Positions 56,623-64,000 of a DNA stretch of 64,000 nucleotides are shown here, one piece after another. Every line of letters starts with the position of its first letter. Position 1 is the stretch's first letter. The stretch is taken from positions 17,826 to 81,825 of the forward strand of contig DASQKY010000001.1 of NCBI GenBank assembly GCA_035630295.1. The letters run 5' to 3'. The stretch comes from Acidimicrobiales bacterium (GTDB lineage Bacteria; Actinomycetota; Acidimicrobiia; Acidimicrobiales; Iamiaceae). The notes beneath the pieces are model-generated. The model was not told the DNA's origin and did no database searches. It saw only the letters and a list, made by a program, of their open reading frames with translations. The translations under genes were made by a program, and so were the position numbers.

Positions 56623-57300
56623 CTAGGCGGCGCTGCGGGCCTGGGCCCGGGCGAGGAGCGACCGCAGCAGCGGGAGCCCGTCGGTGGAGCCCAGCAGCTC
56701 GTCGGAGGCCCGCTCCGGGTGGGGCATCAGGCCCACCACGTTGCCGGCCTCGTCGCTGACCCCGGCGATGTCACCCATGGACCCGTTGGGGTTGTTGACG
56801 TAACGGAGCACGATCTGATCGTTGTCACGCAGCCGCTCGAAGGTCGACCCATCACACGTGTAGGCGCCCTCGAAGTGGTTGATCGGCACCCGGAGGATCG
56901 CCCCGGCATCGACTGACGCGGTGAGGGCCGAGCGGGTGGACACCACCTCCAGCTCGACGGTGGTGCACAGGAAGCGGAGGCCCTCGTTCTTGCGAAGGGC
57001 ACCGGGCAGCAGGCCGGCTTCGGTGAGCACCTGGAAGCCGTTGCAGATGCCGACCACCGGGCCCCCGTCCCGGGCGAAGTCGGCCACGGCCGAGATCACC
57101 GGCGAGAAGCGGGCGATGGCCCCCGGTCGCAGGTAGTCGCCGTGGGCGAAGCCGCCGGGGACGACGACGGCGTCGACGTCGCCCAGGCTGCGGTCGCCGT
57201 GCCACACCAGCCGGCCCTGGGCACCGAGGCGCTCGACCGCCTCGATCACGTCGGCTTCGCAGTTGGACCCCGGGAACTGGACGACCCCGACGACGGTCAT
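56623..57300 (-). CDS. purQ: FGAM synthase glutaminase PurQ
   Basis: A 225-residue class I glutaminase. Nucleophile in VVGICNGFQVL, His-Glu in MPHPERA; PGGFAHGDYLRPGA is typical. Its ATG overlaps the purS stop (ATGA). Confidence 0.96.
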   Translation of the reverse strand: MTVVGVVQFPGSNCEADVIEAVERLGAQGRLVWHGDRSLGDVDAVVVPGGFAHGDYLRPGAIARFSPVISAVADFARDGGPVVGICNGFQVLTEAGLLPGALRKNEGLRFLCTTVELEVVSTRSALTASVDAGAILRVPINHFEGAYTCDGSTFERLRDNDQIVLRYVNNPNGSMGDIAGVSDEAGNVVGLMPHPERASDELLGSTDGLPLLRSLLARAQARSAA

Positions 57301-57566
57301 GCCGGGGCGCCCACGCTGATCGTCACCGTGCTGTCCTCGATCACCGGGTTGGTGAGGAAGCGGGCGCACATGTCGTCGACCTCGGTCCGGGCGTCGGCCT
57401 CGGACGGGGCCTCGAGCTGGAACCGGATGGCCTTGCCGACCCGGACGCCGGAGACCCCGGCGAAGCCGAGCGCCGGCAGCGACCGCTCGATGGTCTGGCC
57501 CTGCGGGTCGGCCACGCCCGAGCGGGGGCTGACCTCCACGAGCACGTCGAAGCGCATGCCGGCCAT
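57297..57566 (-). CDS. purS: FGAM synthase subunit PurS
   Basis: An 89-residue protein: FDVLVEVSPRSGVADPQGQTIERSLPALGFAGVSGVRVGKAI, then VDDMCARFLTNPVIEDSTV. An internal ATG at 57557 (MRFDVLVEV) could be the true start. Confidence 0.94.
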   Translation of the reverse strand: MAGMRFDVLVEVSPRSGVADPQGQTIERSLPALGFAGVSGVRVGKAIRFQLEAPSEADARTEVDDMCARFLTNPVIEDSTVTISVGAPA

Positions 57567-57652
57567 CGTGGCACACCCATGAGCCGGCGCAGGACTCCCG
57601 GGCCCACCCCTCCCGGGGAGCCGGGTGGGCTTCCCACCGCTACCGTTGGCCG

Positions 57653-57997
57653 ATGGCGCGGCGCGGCATCGAGCTCCGTCACCTGTGGGGCTGCCACCCG
57701 CTGTGGGACGTGGGCCGGGAGCGCGACGTGGACCCCGCCGCCCTCGGCCTGCCCCGCTCCGTGGTCGACCGCCTCGGCGCCTGGGCCGCCCGCTGGGACT
57801 CCACCTTCGGCATGGACCAGCCCGACAAGCGCAAGGTGGAGCAGTTCGTGATCGACGAGCTGGGCCGGGACGGGGCCCGCCTGTGGCGGGCCCTGCTCGG
57901 CCTCCTCGACCCCCAGGACCACGAGGTGACCTACCTCCACGAGGGCGTCACCTACCGCCGGGTCGAGGACCTCCCCCCGGAGTGGCGCTTCGGCTGA
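57653..57997 (+). CDS. Unrecognised 114-residue protein
   Basis: No family recognised. Notable features: ELRHLWGCHPLWDVGRERDVDP near the N-terminus and FVIDELGRDGARLWRALLGLL in the middle, ending in VTYRRVEDLPPEWRFG. TACCGT (57641-57646) ends six bases before the ATG, which supports a real gene. It lies between purS and purC on the opposite strand. Confidence 0.6.
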   Translation: MARRGIELRHLWGCHPLWDVGRERDVDPAALGLPRSVVDRLGAWAARWDSTFGMDQPDKRKVEQFVIDELGRDGARLWRALLGLLDPQDHEVTYLHEGVTYRRVEDLPPEWRFG

Positions 57998-58026
57998 CCG
58001 GCCGGTGGGTGCGCCGACGCCGGGGC

Positions 58027-58911
58027 TCAGCGCCCGCCCGGCCAGTCGGCCAGGGCCAGGCCGGTGATGCGCTCGTAGGCCTCCCGGTAGCGGGCCGCGG
58101 TGGCCTCCACCACCTCGGGCGGCAGGGCCGGTGGGGGCGGGGCCTTGTCCCAGCCCTGGACCTCGAGGTGGTCGCGCAAGGGCTGCTTGTCGAACGAGGG
58201 CGGGGTGGTGCCCGGCACCCAGGCATCCGCCGGCCAGAAGCGGGACGAGTCCGGGGTGAGCACCTCGTCGGCGAGCACCAGGTCCCCGTCGACCAGGCCC
58301 AGCTCGAACTTGGTGTCGGCGATGATGATGCCCCGCTCGGCGGCCCACGCCGCCCCCCGCCGGTACAGCTCCAGGGAGGCCTCCCGGGCCCGCTCGGCCA
58401 GGTCGCGGCCCACCATGTCCACCGCCCGGTCGAACGACACGTTCTCGTCGTGGTCGCCGACCTCGGCCTTGGTGGAGGGGGTGAACACCGGCTCGGGCAG
58501 GCGGTCGGACTCCTGCAGCCCCTCGGGCAGCGGGGTGCCGTGCATGGTCCCCGAGGCCTTGTACTCCTTCCACGCCGAGCCGGTCAGGTAGCCCCGGACG
58601 ATGCACTCGATGGGCAGCATCTCGGCCCGCCGGCACAGCATCACCCGCCCGGCCAGGGCCGGGTCCCGGGCCTCCTCCGGCAGGTCGTCCAGCTCGGTGC
58701 TCAGGAGGTGGCCGGGCACCACGTCGGCCAGGTGGTCGAACCAGAAGGCCGACATGGCGGTGAGCACCCGGCCCTTGTCGGGGATGGGCTCGGCCATGAC
58801 CACGTCGAAGGCCGACATGCGGTCCGAGGTGACCATGAGCAGACGGTCGTCGCCGGCGTCGTAGATGTCGCGGACCTTGCCGGTCGCCAGGTGGGGCAGG
58901 GAGATCGCCAT
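58027..58911 (-). CDS. purC: SAICAR synthase
   Basis: A 294-residue enzyme with GKVRDIYDAGDDRLLMV, ECIVRGYLTGSAWKEY and the ADTKFELGLVDG motif. It joins aspartate to CAIR. TAGCTT ends seven bases before the ATG (minus, 58924-58919). Confidence 0.95.
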   Translation of the reverse strand: MAISLPHLATGKVRDIYDAGDDRLLMVTSDRMSAFDVVMAEPIPDKGRVLTAMSAFWFDHLADVVPGHLLSTELDDLPEEARDPALAGRVMLCRRAEMLPIECIVRGYLTGSAWKEYKASGTMHGTPLPEGLQESDRLPEPVFTPSTKAEVGDHDENVSFDRAVDMVGRDLAERAREASLELYRRGAAWAAERGIIIADTKFELGLVDGDLVLADEVLTPDSSRFWPADAWVPGTTPPSFDKQPLRDHLEVQGWDKAPPPPALPPEVVEATAARYREAYERITGLALADWPGGR

Positions 58912-58965
58912 GGGCCGGAAGCTACCGGCTCGGCGCCCGGCGTCCAGCCCTCGTTTCGGAGCCCG

Positions 58966-60390
58966 TCAGAGGATGGCGGCGGGGACGTAGCCGGCGGCGG
59001 CGGGGTCGGTGGCCACCACGGCCTCGACCTCGGCCGCGAACGCCGCCACCTGGGACCGGGCCCGGCCCACGAAGGCCAACGGCTCCCCCACCACCGCGGC
59101 CACCGCGGCGGGGTCGAGGCCCAGGCGCTCGTCGGCGGCCAGGCGGTCGAGCAGGTCGTTGGTCTCGGCCCCCTTCTCCCGCATCTCCAGGGCCACGGCC
59201 ACGGCGTGGTCCTTGATGGCCTCGTGGGCCACCTCCCGCCCCACCCCGGCCCGGACCGCGGCCATGAGCACCTTGGTGGTGGCCAGGAAGGGTAGGTAGC
59301 GCCGCAGCTCGCGCTCGACCACGGCGGGGAAGGCCCCGAACTCGTCCAGCACGGTCAGGGTCGTCTCGCTCAGGCCGTCGAGGGCCAGGAAGGCGTCGGG
59401 CAGGGCCACCCGCCGCACCACCGAGCAGCTCACGTCGCCCTCGTTCCACTGGTCGCCGGCCAGGGCGGTGACCATGACCAGGTGGCCGCCCAGGATGACC
59501 GACAGGCCGCAGATCCGCTCGGTGGAGCGGGTGTTCATCTTGTGGGGCATGGCCGACGAGCCGACCTGGCCCGGCTTGAACCCCTCGGTCACCAGCTCCT
59601 GGCTGGCCATGAGGCGGATGGTGGTGGCCAGGCTGGTGGGGCCGGAGGCGACCTGGACGAGCGCCGAGACCACGTCGAGGTCGAGCGACCGGGGGTAGAC
59701 CTGGCCCACGTTGTCCAGGAGCCGCTCGAAGCCCAGGTCCTTGGCCACCTCGGCCTCGAGCACGTCGACGGCGACGTCGGAGCCGAGGAGGTCGAGCATG
59801 TCCTGCTGGGTGCCGACCGGGCCCTTGATGCCCCGCAGCGGGTAGCGGACGAGCAGGTCGTCGAGCCGGGCCAGGGCGACGAGGAGCTCCTGCCCGCTGT
59901 TGGCGAAGCGCTTGCCCAGCGTCGTGGCCTGGGCCGGGACGTTGTGCGAGCGCCCGGCCATGACCAGGGTCTCGTGCTCGGCGGCCCGCCGGGCCAGCCG
60001 GGCGAGAACGGCCACGGCCCGCCGCCGGACCAGCCGCAGGCCGTCGCGGACCTGCATCTGCTCGACGTTCTCGGTGAGGTCGCGGCTGGTCATGCCGGCG
60101 TGGACCAGCTCGTGGCCGGCGAGGGCGTTGAACTCCTCGATGCGCGCCTTGACGTCGTGCCGGGTGACCCGCTCGCGGGCGGCGATCGAGTCGAGGTCGA
60201 CCTGGTCGACGACGGCCTCGTAGTCGGCCACGACGCCCTCGGGCACGGTGACGCCCAGGCGGGCCTGGGCCCGGAGGACCGACAGCCACAGCTGCCGCTC
60301 CAGGACGACCTTGGCCTCGGCCGACCAGATGGCGACCATCTCCGGGCTGGCGTAGCGCTGGGCCAGGACGTTCGCCGGGGTGCTGGTCAC
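58966..60390 (-). CDS. purB: Adenylosuccinate lyase
   Basis: A 474-residue lyase: TSRDLTEN, RSHNVPAQATTLGKR, and the catalytic loop GSSAMPHKMNTRSTERICG. It acts at two steps of purine synthesis. TATCCT ends six bases before the GTG (minus, 60402-60397). Confidence 0.95.
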   Translation of the reverse strand: MTSTPANVLAQRYASPEMVAIWSAEAKVVLERQLWLSVLRAQARLGVTVPEGVVADYEAVVDQVDLDSIAARERVTRHDVKARIEEFNALAGHELVHAGMTSRDLTENVEQMQVRDGLRLVRRRAVAVLARLARRAAEHETLVMAGRSHNVPAQATTLGKRFANSGQELLVALARLDDLLVRYPLRGIKGPVGTQQDMLDLLGSDVAVDVLEAEVAKDLGFERLLDNVGQVYPRSLDLDVVSALVQVASGPTSLATTIRLMASQELVTEGFKPGQVGSSAMPHKMNTRSTERICGLSVILGGHLVMVTALAGDQWNEGDVSCSVVRRVALPDAFLALDGLSETTLTVLDEFGAFPAVVERELRRYLPFLATTKVLMAAVRAGVGREVAHEAIKDHAVAVALEMREKGAETNDLLDRLAADERLGLDPAAVAAVVGEPLAFVGRARSQVAAFAAEVEAVVATDPAAAGYVPAAIL

Positions 60391-60457
60391 CCACCGAGGA
60401 TACGTCCGGGGCCGGTCAGCCTCTCAAGGCTCGGGGCCAGCGGCCGATCACCACAGG

Positions 60458-60826
60458 GTGAGCGTCCCCACGTTCGGCCCCTCCACCACGGAGCCCACCA
60501 ACTGCATCCTCCACCCCTTCGAGGCGGCCGATCGGCTCTGCGGCTCCTGCGGGGGCTGGCACTGCGACGGCTGCCTGGTCACCCCGTGGGGGCCGCGCAA
60601 GGGCGCCCTGTGCGTGTCGTGCGCCATCGAGAAGGGCGGGGTCCGCAAGAGCTCCGGCCAGGCCCCCATGCGCAGCGCCAATGAGATCCGCAAGCTCGAG
60701 CGCCAGCGGCGCAAGGAGCAGCGCGACGAGGACCGGCGCCCGCTCGTGGTCAGCCCCGTCGGGTTCCAGAAGCTGGAGATCCCCGAGGAGAAGCCGGCCC
60801 GCAAGGGCCTCTTCCGCCGCAAGTAG
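60458..60826 (+). CDS. B-box-type zinc finger protein
   Basis: A 122-residue protein. Zinc-binding residues in [24 protein letters not shown]...[10 protein letters not shown] follow the B-box spacing; the C-terminal half is Lys/Arg/Glu-rich ([16 protein letters not shown]). Function unknown. GTG 60458 is the likely start. Confidence 0.65.
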   Translation: MSVPTFGPSTTEPTNCILHPFEAADRLCGSCGGWHCDGCLVTPWGPRKGALCVSCAIEKGGVRKSSGQAPMRSANEIRKLERQRRKEQRDEDRRPLVVSPVGFQKLEIPEEKPARKGLFRRK

Positions 60827-60835
60827 CGGCGGCCG

Positions 60836-61315
60836 TCAGACCTTCGGGGGGACGGCGTTCTTGGCCGCCCGCTCGGCCCGGTGCTCGACCAGCCGATCGG
60901 CCAGCTCGTCGTCGGTGACGGCCAGGATCTGGGCTGCCAGCAGGGCGGCGTTGACGGCCCCGTCGATGGCGACGGTGGCCACCGGCATGCCCGGGGGCAT
61001 CTGCACCGTGCTGTAGAGGGCGTCGACCCCGTTGAGGGCGCCGCCGGAGATGGGCAGGCCGATCACCGGCAGCAGGGTCTGGGCCGCGACCGCGCCGGCC
61101 AGGTGGGCGGCCAGGCCGGCGGCGCAGATGAAGACGCCGTAGCCGTTGTCCCGGGCCGACGAGGCCAGCGCCGCCACCTCGGCCGGGTTGCGGTGGGCCG
61201 AGAGGACCCGGACGTCGGCCTCGATGCCGAGCGCCTCGAGCGTCTCCCAGGCGGGCTGGACCTTCTTCCCGTCGTTCGGCGATCCCATCAAGACGGCGAC
61301 CTTGTACGTGCTCAT
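60836..61315 (-). CDS. purE: N5-CAIR mutase
   Basis: A 159-residue class I Pur[31 protein letters not shown] and [23 protein letters not shown] ends six bases before the ATG (minus, 61327-61322). No purK is in the window. Confidence 0.95.
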   Translation of the reverse strand: MSTYKVAVLMGSPNDGKKVQPAWETLEALGIEADVRVLSAHRNPAEVAALASSARDNGYGVFICAAGLAAHLAGAVAAQTLLPVIGLPISGGALNGVDALYSTVQMPPGMPVATVAIDGAVNAALLAAQILAVTDDELADRLVEHRAERAAKNAVPPKV

Positions 61316-61367
61316 GGTCGGAAGGTAGCCCGGAAGGTCTCGGCCGACGACGTGGTTGGACCGCGAC

Positions 61368-62390
<1,023 letters not shown>

Positions 62391-62416
62391 CACCTGCACG
62401 CCCGCCCCGTCCGGGC

Positions 62417-62437
62417 TACCTTGACCGATCAGTCAAG
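62417..62437 (+). promoter_or_regulatory. Promoter/operator of acyl-CoA dehydrogenase
   Basis: TACCTT (62417-62422) as -10 overlaps the palindrome CTTGAC-CGATCA-GTCAAG (62420-62437). A TetR-type repressor bound here would cover the transcription start. Confidence 0.65.
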
Positions 62438-62462
62438 TTCGCCCAGACCAGCAGGTGCCCCC

Positions 62463-63719
62463 ATGGCCGATGCCCCCACCCTCGACGAGTTCGAGACCGA
62501 GGTCCGGACCTTCCTCGACGCCCACGCCCAGCCCCGGCCGCCCGCCCAGGAGTTCGTCTGGGGCAAGGGTGACGACGACGTGGCCATGTTCGAGGAGGTC
62601 GACGCGGACACCGAGGCCCGCCAGCTCAACGAGGCCAAGGGCTGGTTGAAGACCCGGGCGGAGGCGGACCTGCACTGGATCGCGGGGCCGACCGAGCTGG
62701 GCGGACGGGGCCTGAGCCGCGACCACGCCCTGCTCTACGGGCGGCTCGAGTCCGGCTACCAGACCCCCAAGCAGTCGTTCTTCGGCATCGGCTTCGGGAT
62801 GGTGGCGCCGACGATCCAGGCCCACGGCACCGAGGCCACCACCGCCTACCTGAACCGCATGTACTCCGGCGACCTCGTCGGCTGCCAGCTCTTCAGCGAG
62901 CCCGCCGCCGGGTCCGACCTGGCCGGACTGCAGATGCGGGCCGACCGCGACGGCGACGAGTGGATCCTCAACGGCCAGAAGGTGTGGACCTCGGGCGCCC
63001 ACTACTCCGACATCGGCGAGGTGATCTGCCGCACCGACGCCGACCTGCCCAAGCACAAGGGCCTCACCGGCTTCGTCGTCGACATGCACGCCCCCGGCGT
63101 CGAGGTCCGGCCCCTGCGCCAGATGACCGGCGGGTCCTCGTTCAACGAGGTCTTCTTCTCCGACGTCCGCGTCCCCGACGACCACCGTCTCGGCGACGTC
63201 AACATGGGCTGGACCGTGGCCCTCACCACGCTGATGAACGAGCGGGCGTCGATCGGCGGCGGCTCGGGCAGCGGTGGCACCGGCCTGGTGTCGATCGTGC
63301 GCCTGATCGAGATGGCCCGCGCCTTCGACCGCGCCGACGACCCCGTGGTCCGCGACGCCCTCATGCGGCTCTACACCGGCTACCAGGTGTCGCGGTACAC
63401 GAACATGCGAGCGGCGGCGAACCTCAAGGCGGGCGGCCTGCCCGGCCCCGAGATGTCGATCGGCAAGCTGGCCCTGACGGCGAACCTCACGGCCACGACC
63501 GAGATCGTCAGCCTGATCCTCGGGCCCAGGCTGATCGCCGACACCGGCGAGTGGGGCACCTTCGCCTGGTCGACCTTCGCCACCGGCACCCCCGGCATGC
63601 GCATCGCCGGCGGCAGCGACGAGACCCTCCGCAACATCGTCAGCGAGCGGGTCCTCGGCCTGCCCAAGGAACCCGGCATCGACTCCAAGTCCCCCTTCAA
63701 GGACCTCCTCAAGGCCTGA
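62463..63719 (+). CDS. Acyl-CoA dehydrogenase
   Basis: A 418-residue ACAD. Motifs LFSEPAAGSDLAGL (FAD/acyl site), WILNGQKVWTSGAHYSD and MRIAGGSDETLRNIVSERVLGLP are present; C-terminal SPFKDLLKA. It oxidises acyl-CoA in beta-oxidation or a related route. CAGGTG precedes ATG 62463. Its own TetR regulator is not visible nearby. Confidence 0.93.
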   Translation: MADAPTLDEFETEVRTFLDAHAQPRPPAQEFVWGKGDDDVAMFEEVDADTEARQLNEAKGWLKTRAEADLHWIAGPTELGGRGLSRDHALLYGRLESGYQTPKQSFFGIGFGMVAPTIQAHGTEATTAYLNRMYSGDLVGCQLFSEPAAGSDLAGLQMRADRDGDEWILNGQKVWTSGAHYSDIGEVICRTDADLPKHKGLTGFVVDMHAPGVEVRPLRQMTGGSSFNEVFFSDVRVPDDHRLGDVNMGWTVALTTLMNERASIGGGSGSGGTGLVSIVRLIEMARAFDRADDPVVRDALMRLYTGYQVSRYTNMRAAANLKAGGLPGPEMSIGKLALTANLTATTEIVSLILGPRLIADTGEWGTFAWSTFATGTPGMRIAGGSDETLRNIVSERVLGLPKEPGIDSKSPFKDLLKA

Positions 63720-63730
63720 CCCCCGCAACC

Positions 63731-63769
63731 TTGAGCACTTCCTGCTGCTCAGCAGCAGGAAGTGCTCAA
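63731..63769. terminator. 39-bp palindrome, probable bidirectional terminator
   Basis: Arms TTGAGCACTTCCTGCTGCT (63731-63749) and its exact complement (63751-63769) around one base. It lies between two convergent genes and includes the stop codon of the ABC gene. Runs of A/T at the tips are short. Confidence 0.6.
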
Positions 63770-64000
63770 AGTTCGAGGGTGCGGTCGGCGAGGGCGGCGA
63801 TCTCGGGTTCGCGGGTGGCGACGACGACGGCGGCGCCGGCGTCGGCTCGCTCCCGCAGGAGGGCCAGCACGACCTCGGCCCGGAGGGCGTCCTGGTGGGC
63901 CACGGGCTCGTCGGCCAGGAGGATGGCGGGCTCGCCCACCAGCGCCCGGGCCACCATCGTGCGCTGGCGCTCGCCCACGGAGATCTCGTAGCCGCCCCGG
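63766..64000 (-). CDS. ABC transporter ATP-binding protein, 3' part
   Basis: Only the last ~77 residues are in the window; the gene begins beyond 64000. Visible are YEISVGERQRTMVARALV (signature variant SVGER instead of SGGQ), ILLADEPVAHQD (Walker B and D-loop) and VVVATREPE, where the usual switch His is Arg. The atypical signature and switch may reflect a specialised exporter. Confidence 0.8.
   Translation of the reverse strand, partial: RGGYEISVGERQRTMVARALVGEPAILLADEPVAHQDALRAEVVLALLRERADAGAAVVVATREPEIAALADRTLEL

Overview
The window is a very GC-rich, gene-dense stretch of an actinobacterial chromosome. WhiB7, DivIVA, a mycothiol-dependent enzyme family member, an SigB/SigF-type stress sigma module, YbaB-RecR-DnaX next to the SRP RNA, and many GTG starts all point to Actinobacteria. 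Crotonyl-CoA carboxylase/reductase and the general gene mix suggest Acidimicrobiia (an Iamia-like lineage), but that placement is inference. Apart from one small insert the content is housekeeping and metabolic. I see no prophage, insertion sequence or CRISPR array.

Layout. 0-5 kb: 3' fragment of a nucleotidyltransferase-like gene, acyl-CoA carboxylase beta with a tiny epsilon gene (accE), a mycothiol-family enzyme, a LigC-type DNA ligase and a lipoprotein sugar dehydrogenase. 5.3-5.8 kb: a structured non-coding block. 5.8-13 kb: 5'-3' exonuclease, CNNM/CorC membrane protein, SDR, MBL hydrolase, ASCH protein, and a P450/TetR divergent pair. 13-21 kb: ABC exporter, methylmalonyl-CoA epimerase, NYN protein, ccr, DivIVA and thiolase; ccr, mce, thiolase and pccB together fit the ethylmalonyl-CoA pathway. 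21-24.5 kb: recR, ybaB, dnaX, ffs, tRNA-Ser. 24.6-25.5 kb: a visibly less GC-rich HEPN-protein/small-protein pair beside that tRNA. 25.5-33 kb: two-component system, DUF4097-like protein and a LolD/FtsX exporter, then tadA and a second tRNA-Ser. 33.7-40.4 kb: ABC exporter, xseAB, stress sigma module, dut, orn. 40.4-41.5 kb: a whiB7 gene behind a leader with a small ORF and an intrinsic terminator, then tRNA-Asp and tRNA-Phe. 41.5-49 kb: malic enzyme, leucine-type dehydrogenase and fused branched-chain 2-oxoacid dehydrogenase E1, FHA protein, amidohydrolase. 49-61.3 kb: pyrE, a parA/zinc-ribbon pair and the purine genes purM, F, L, Q, S, C, B, E. 61.4-64 kb: luciferase-like monooxygenase, acyl-CoA dehydrogenase under a palindromic operator, and the 3' part of an ABC ATPase.

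Two features run through the whole window. First, about twenty start codons lie 6-9 bases after a TAnnnT hexamer; the same spacing separates such a hexamer from the predicted 5' end of the SRP RNA, so many mRNAs here are probably leaderless. Second, several intergenic regions carry structure worth testing: the whiB7 attenuator, the 123-bp double dyad between malic enzyme and leucine dehydrogenase, a GGGG-N4-CCCCACCCCCGG motif repeated upstream of the two-component genes and their presumed exporter target, and the hairpin block at 5.5-5.8 kb. The best candidate for an undescribed system is the HEPN pair at 24.6-25.45 kb.
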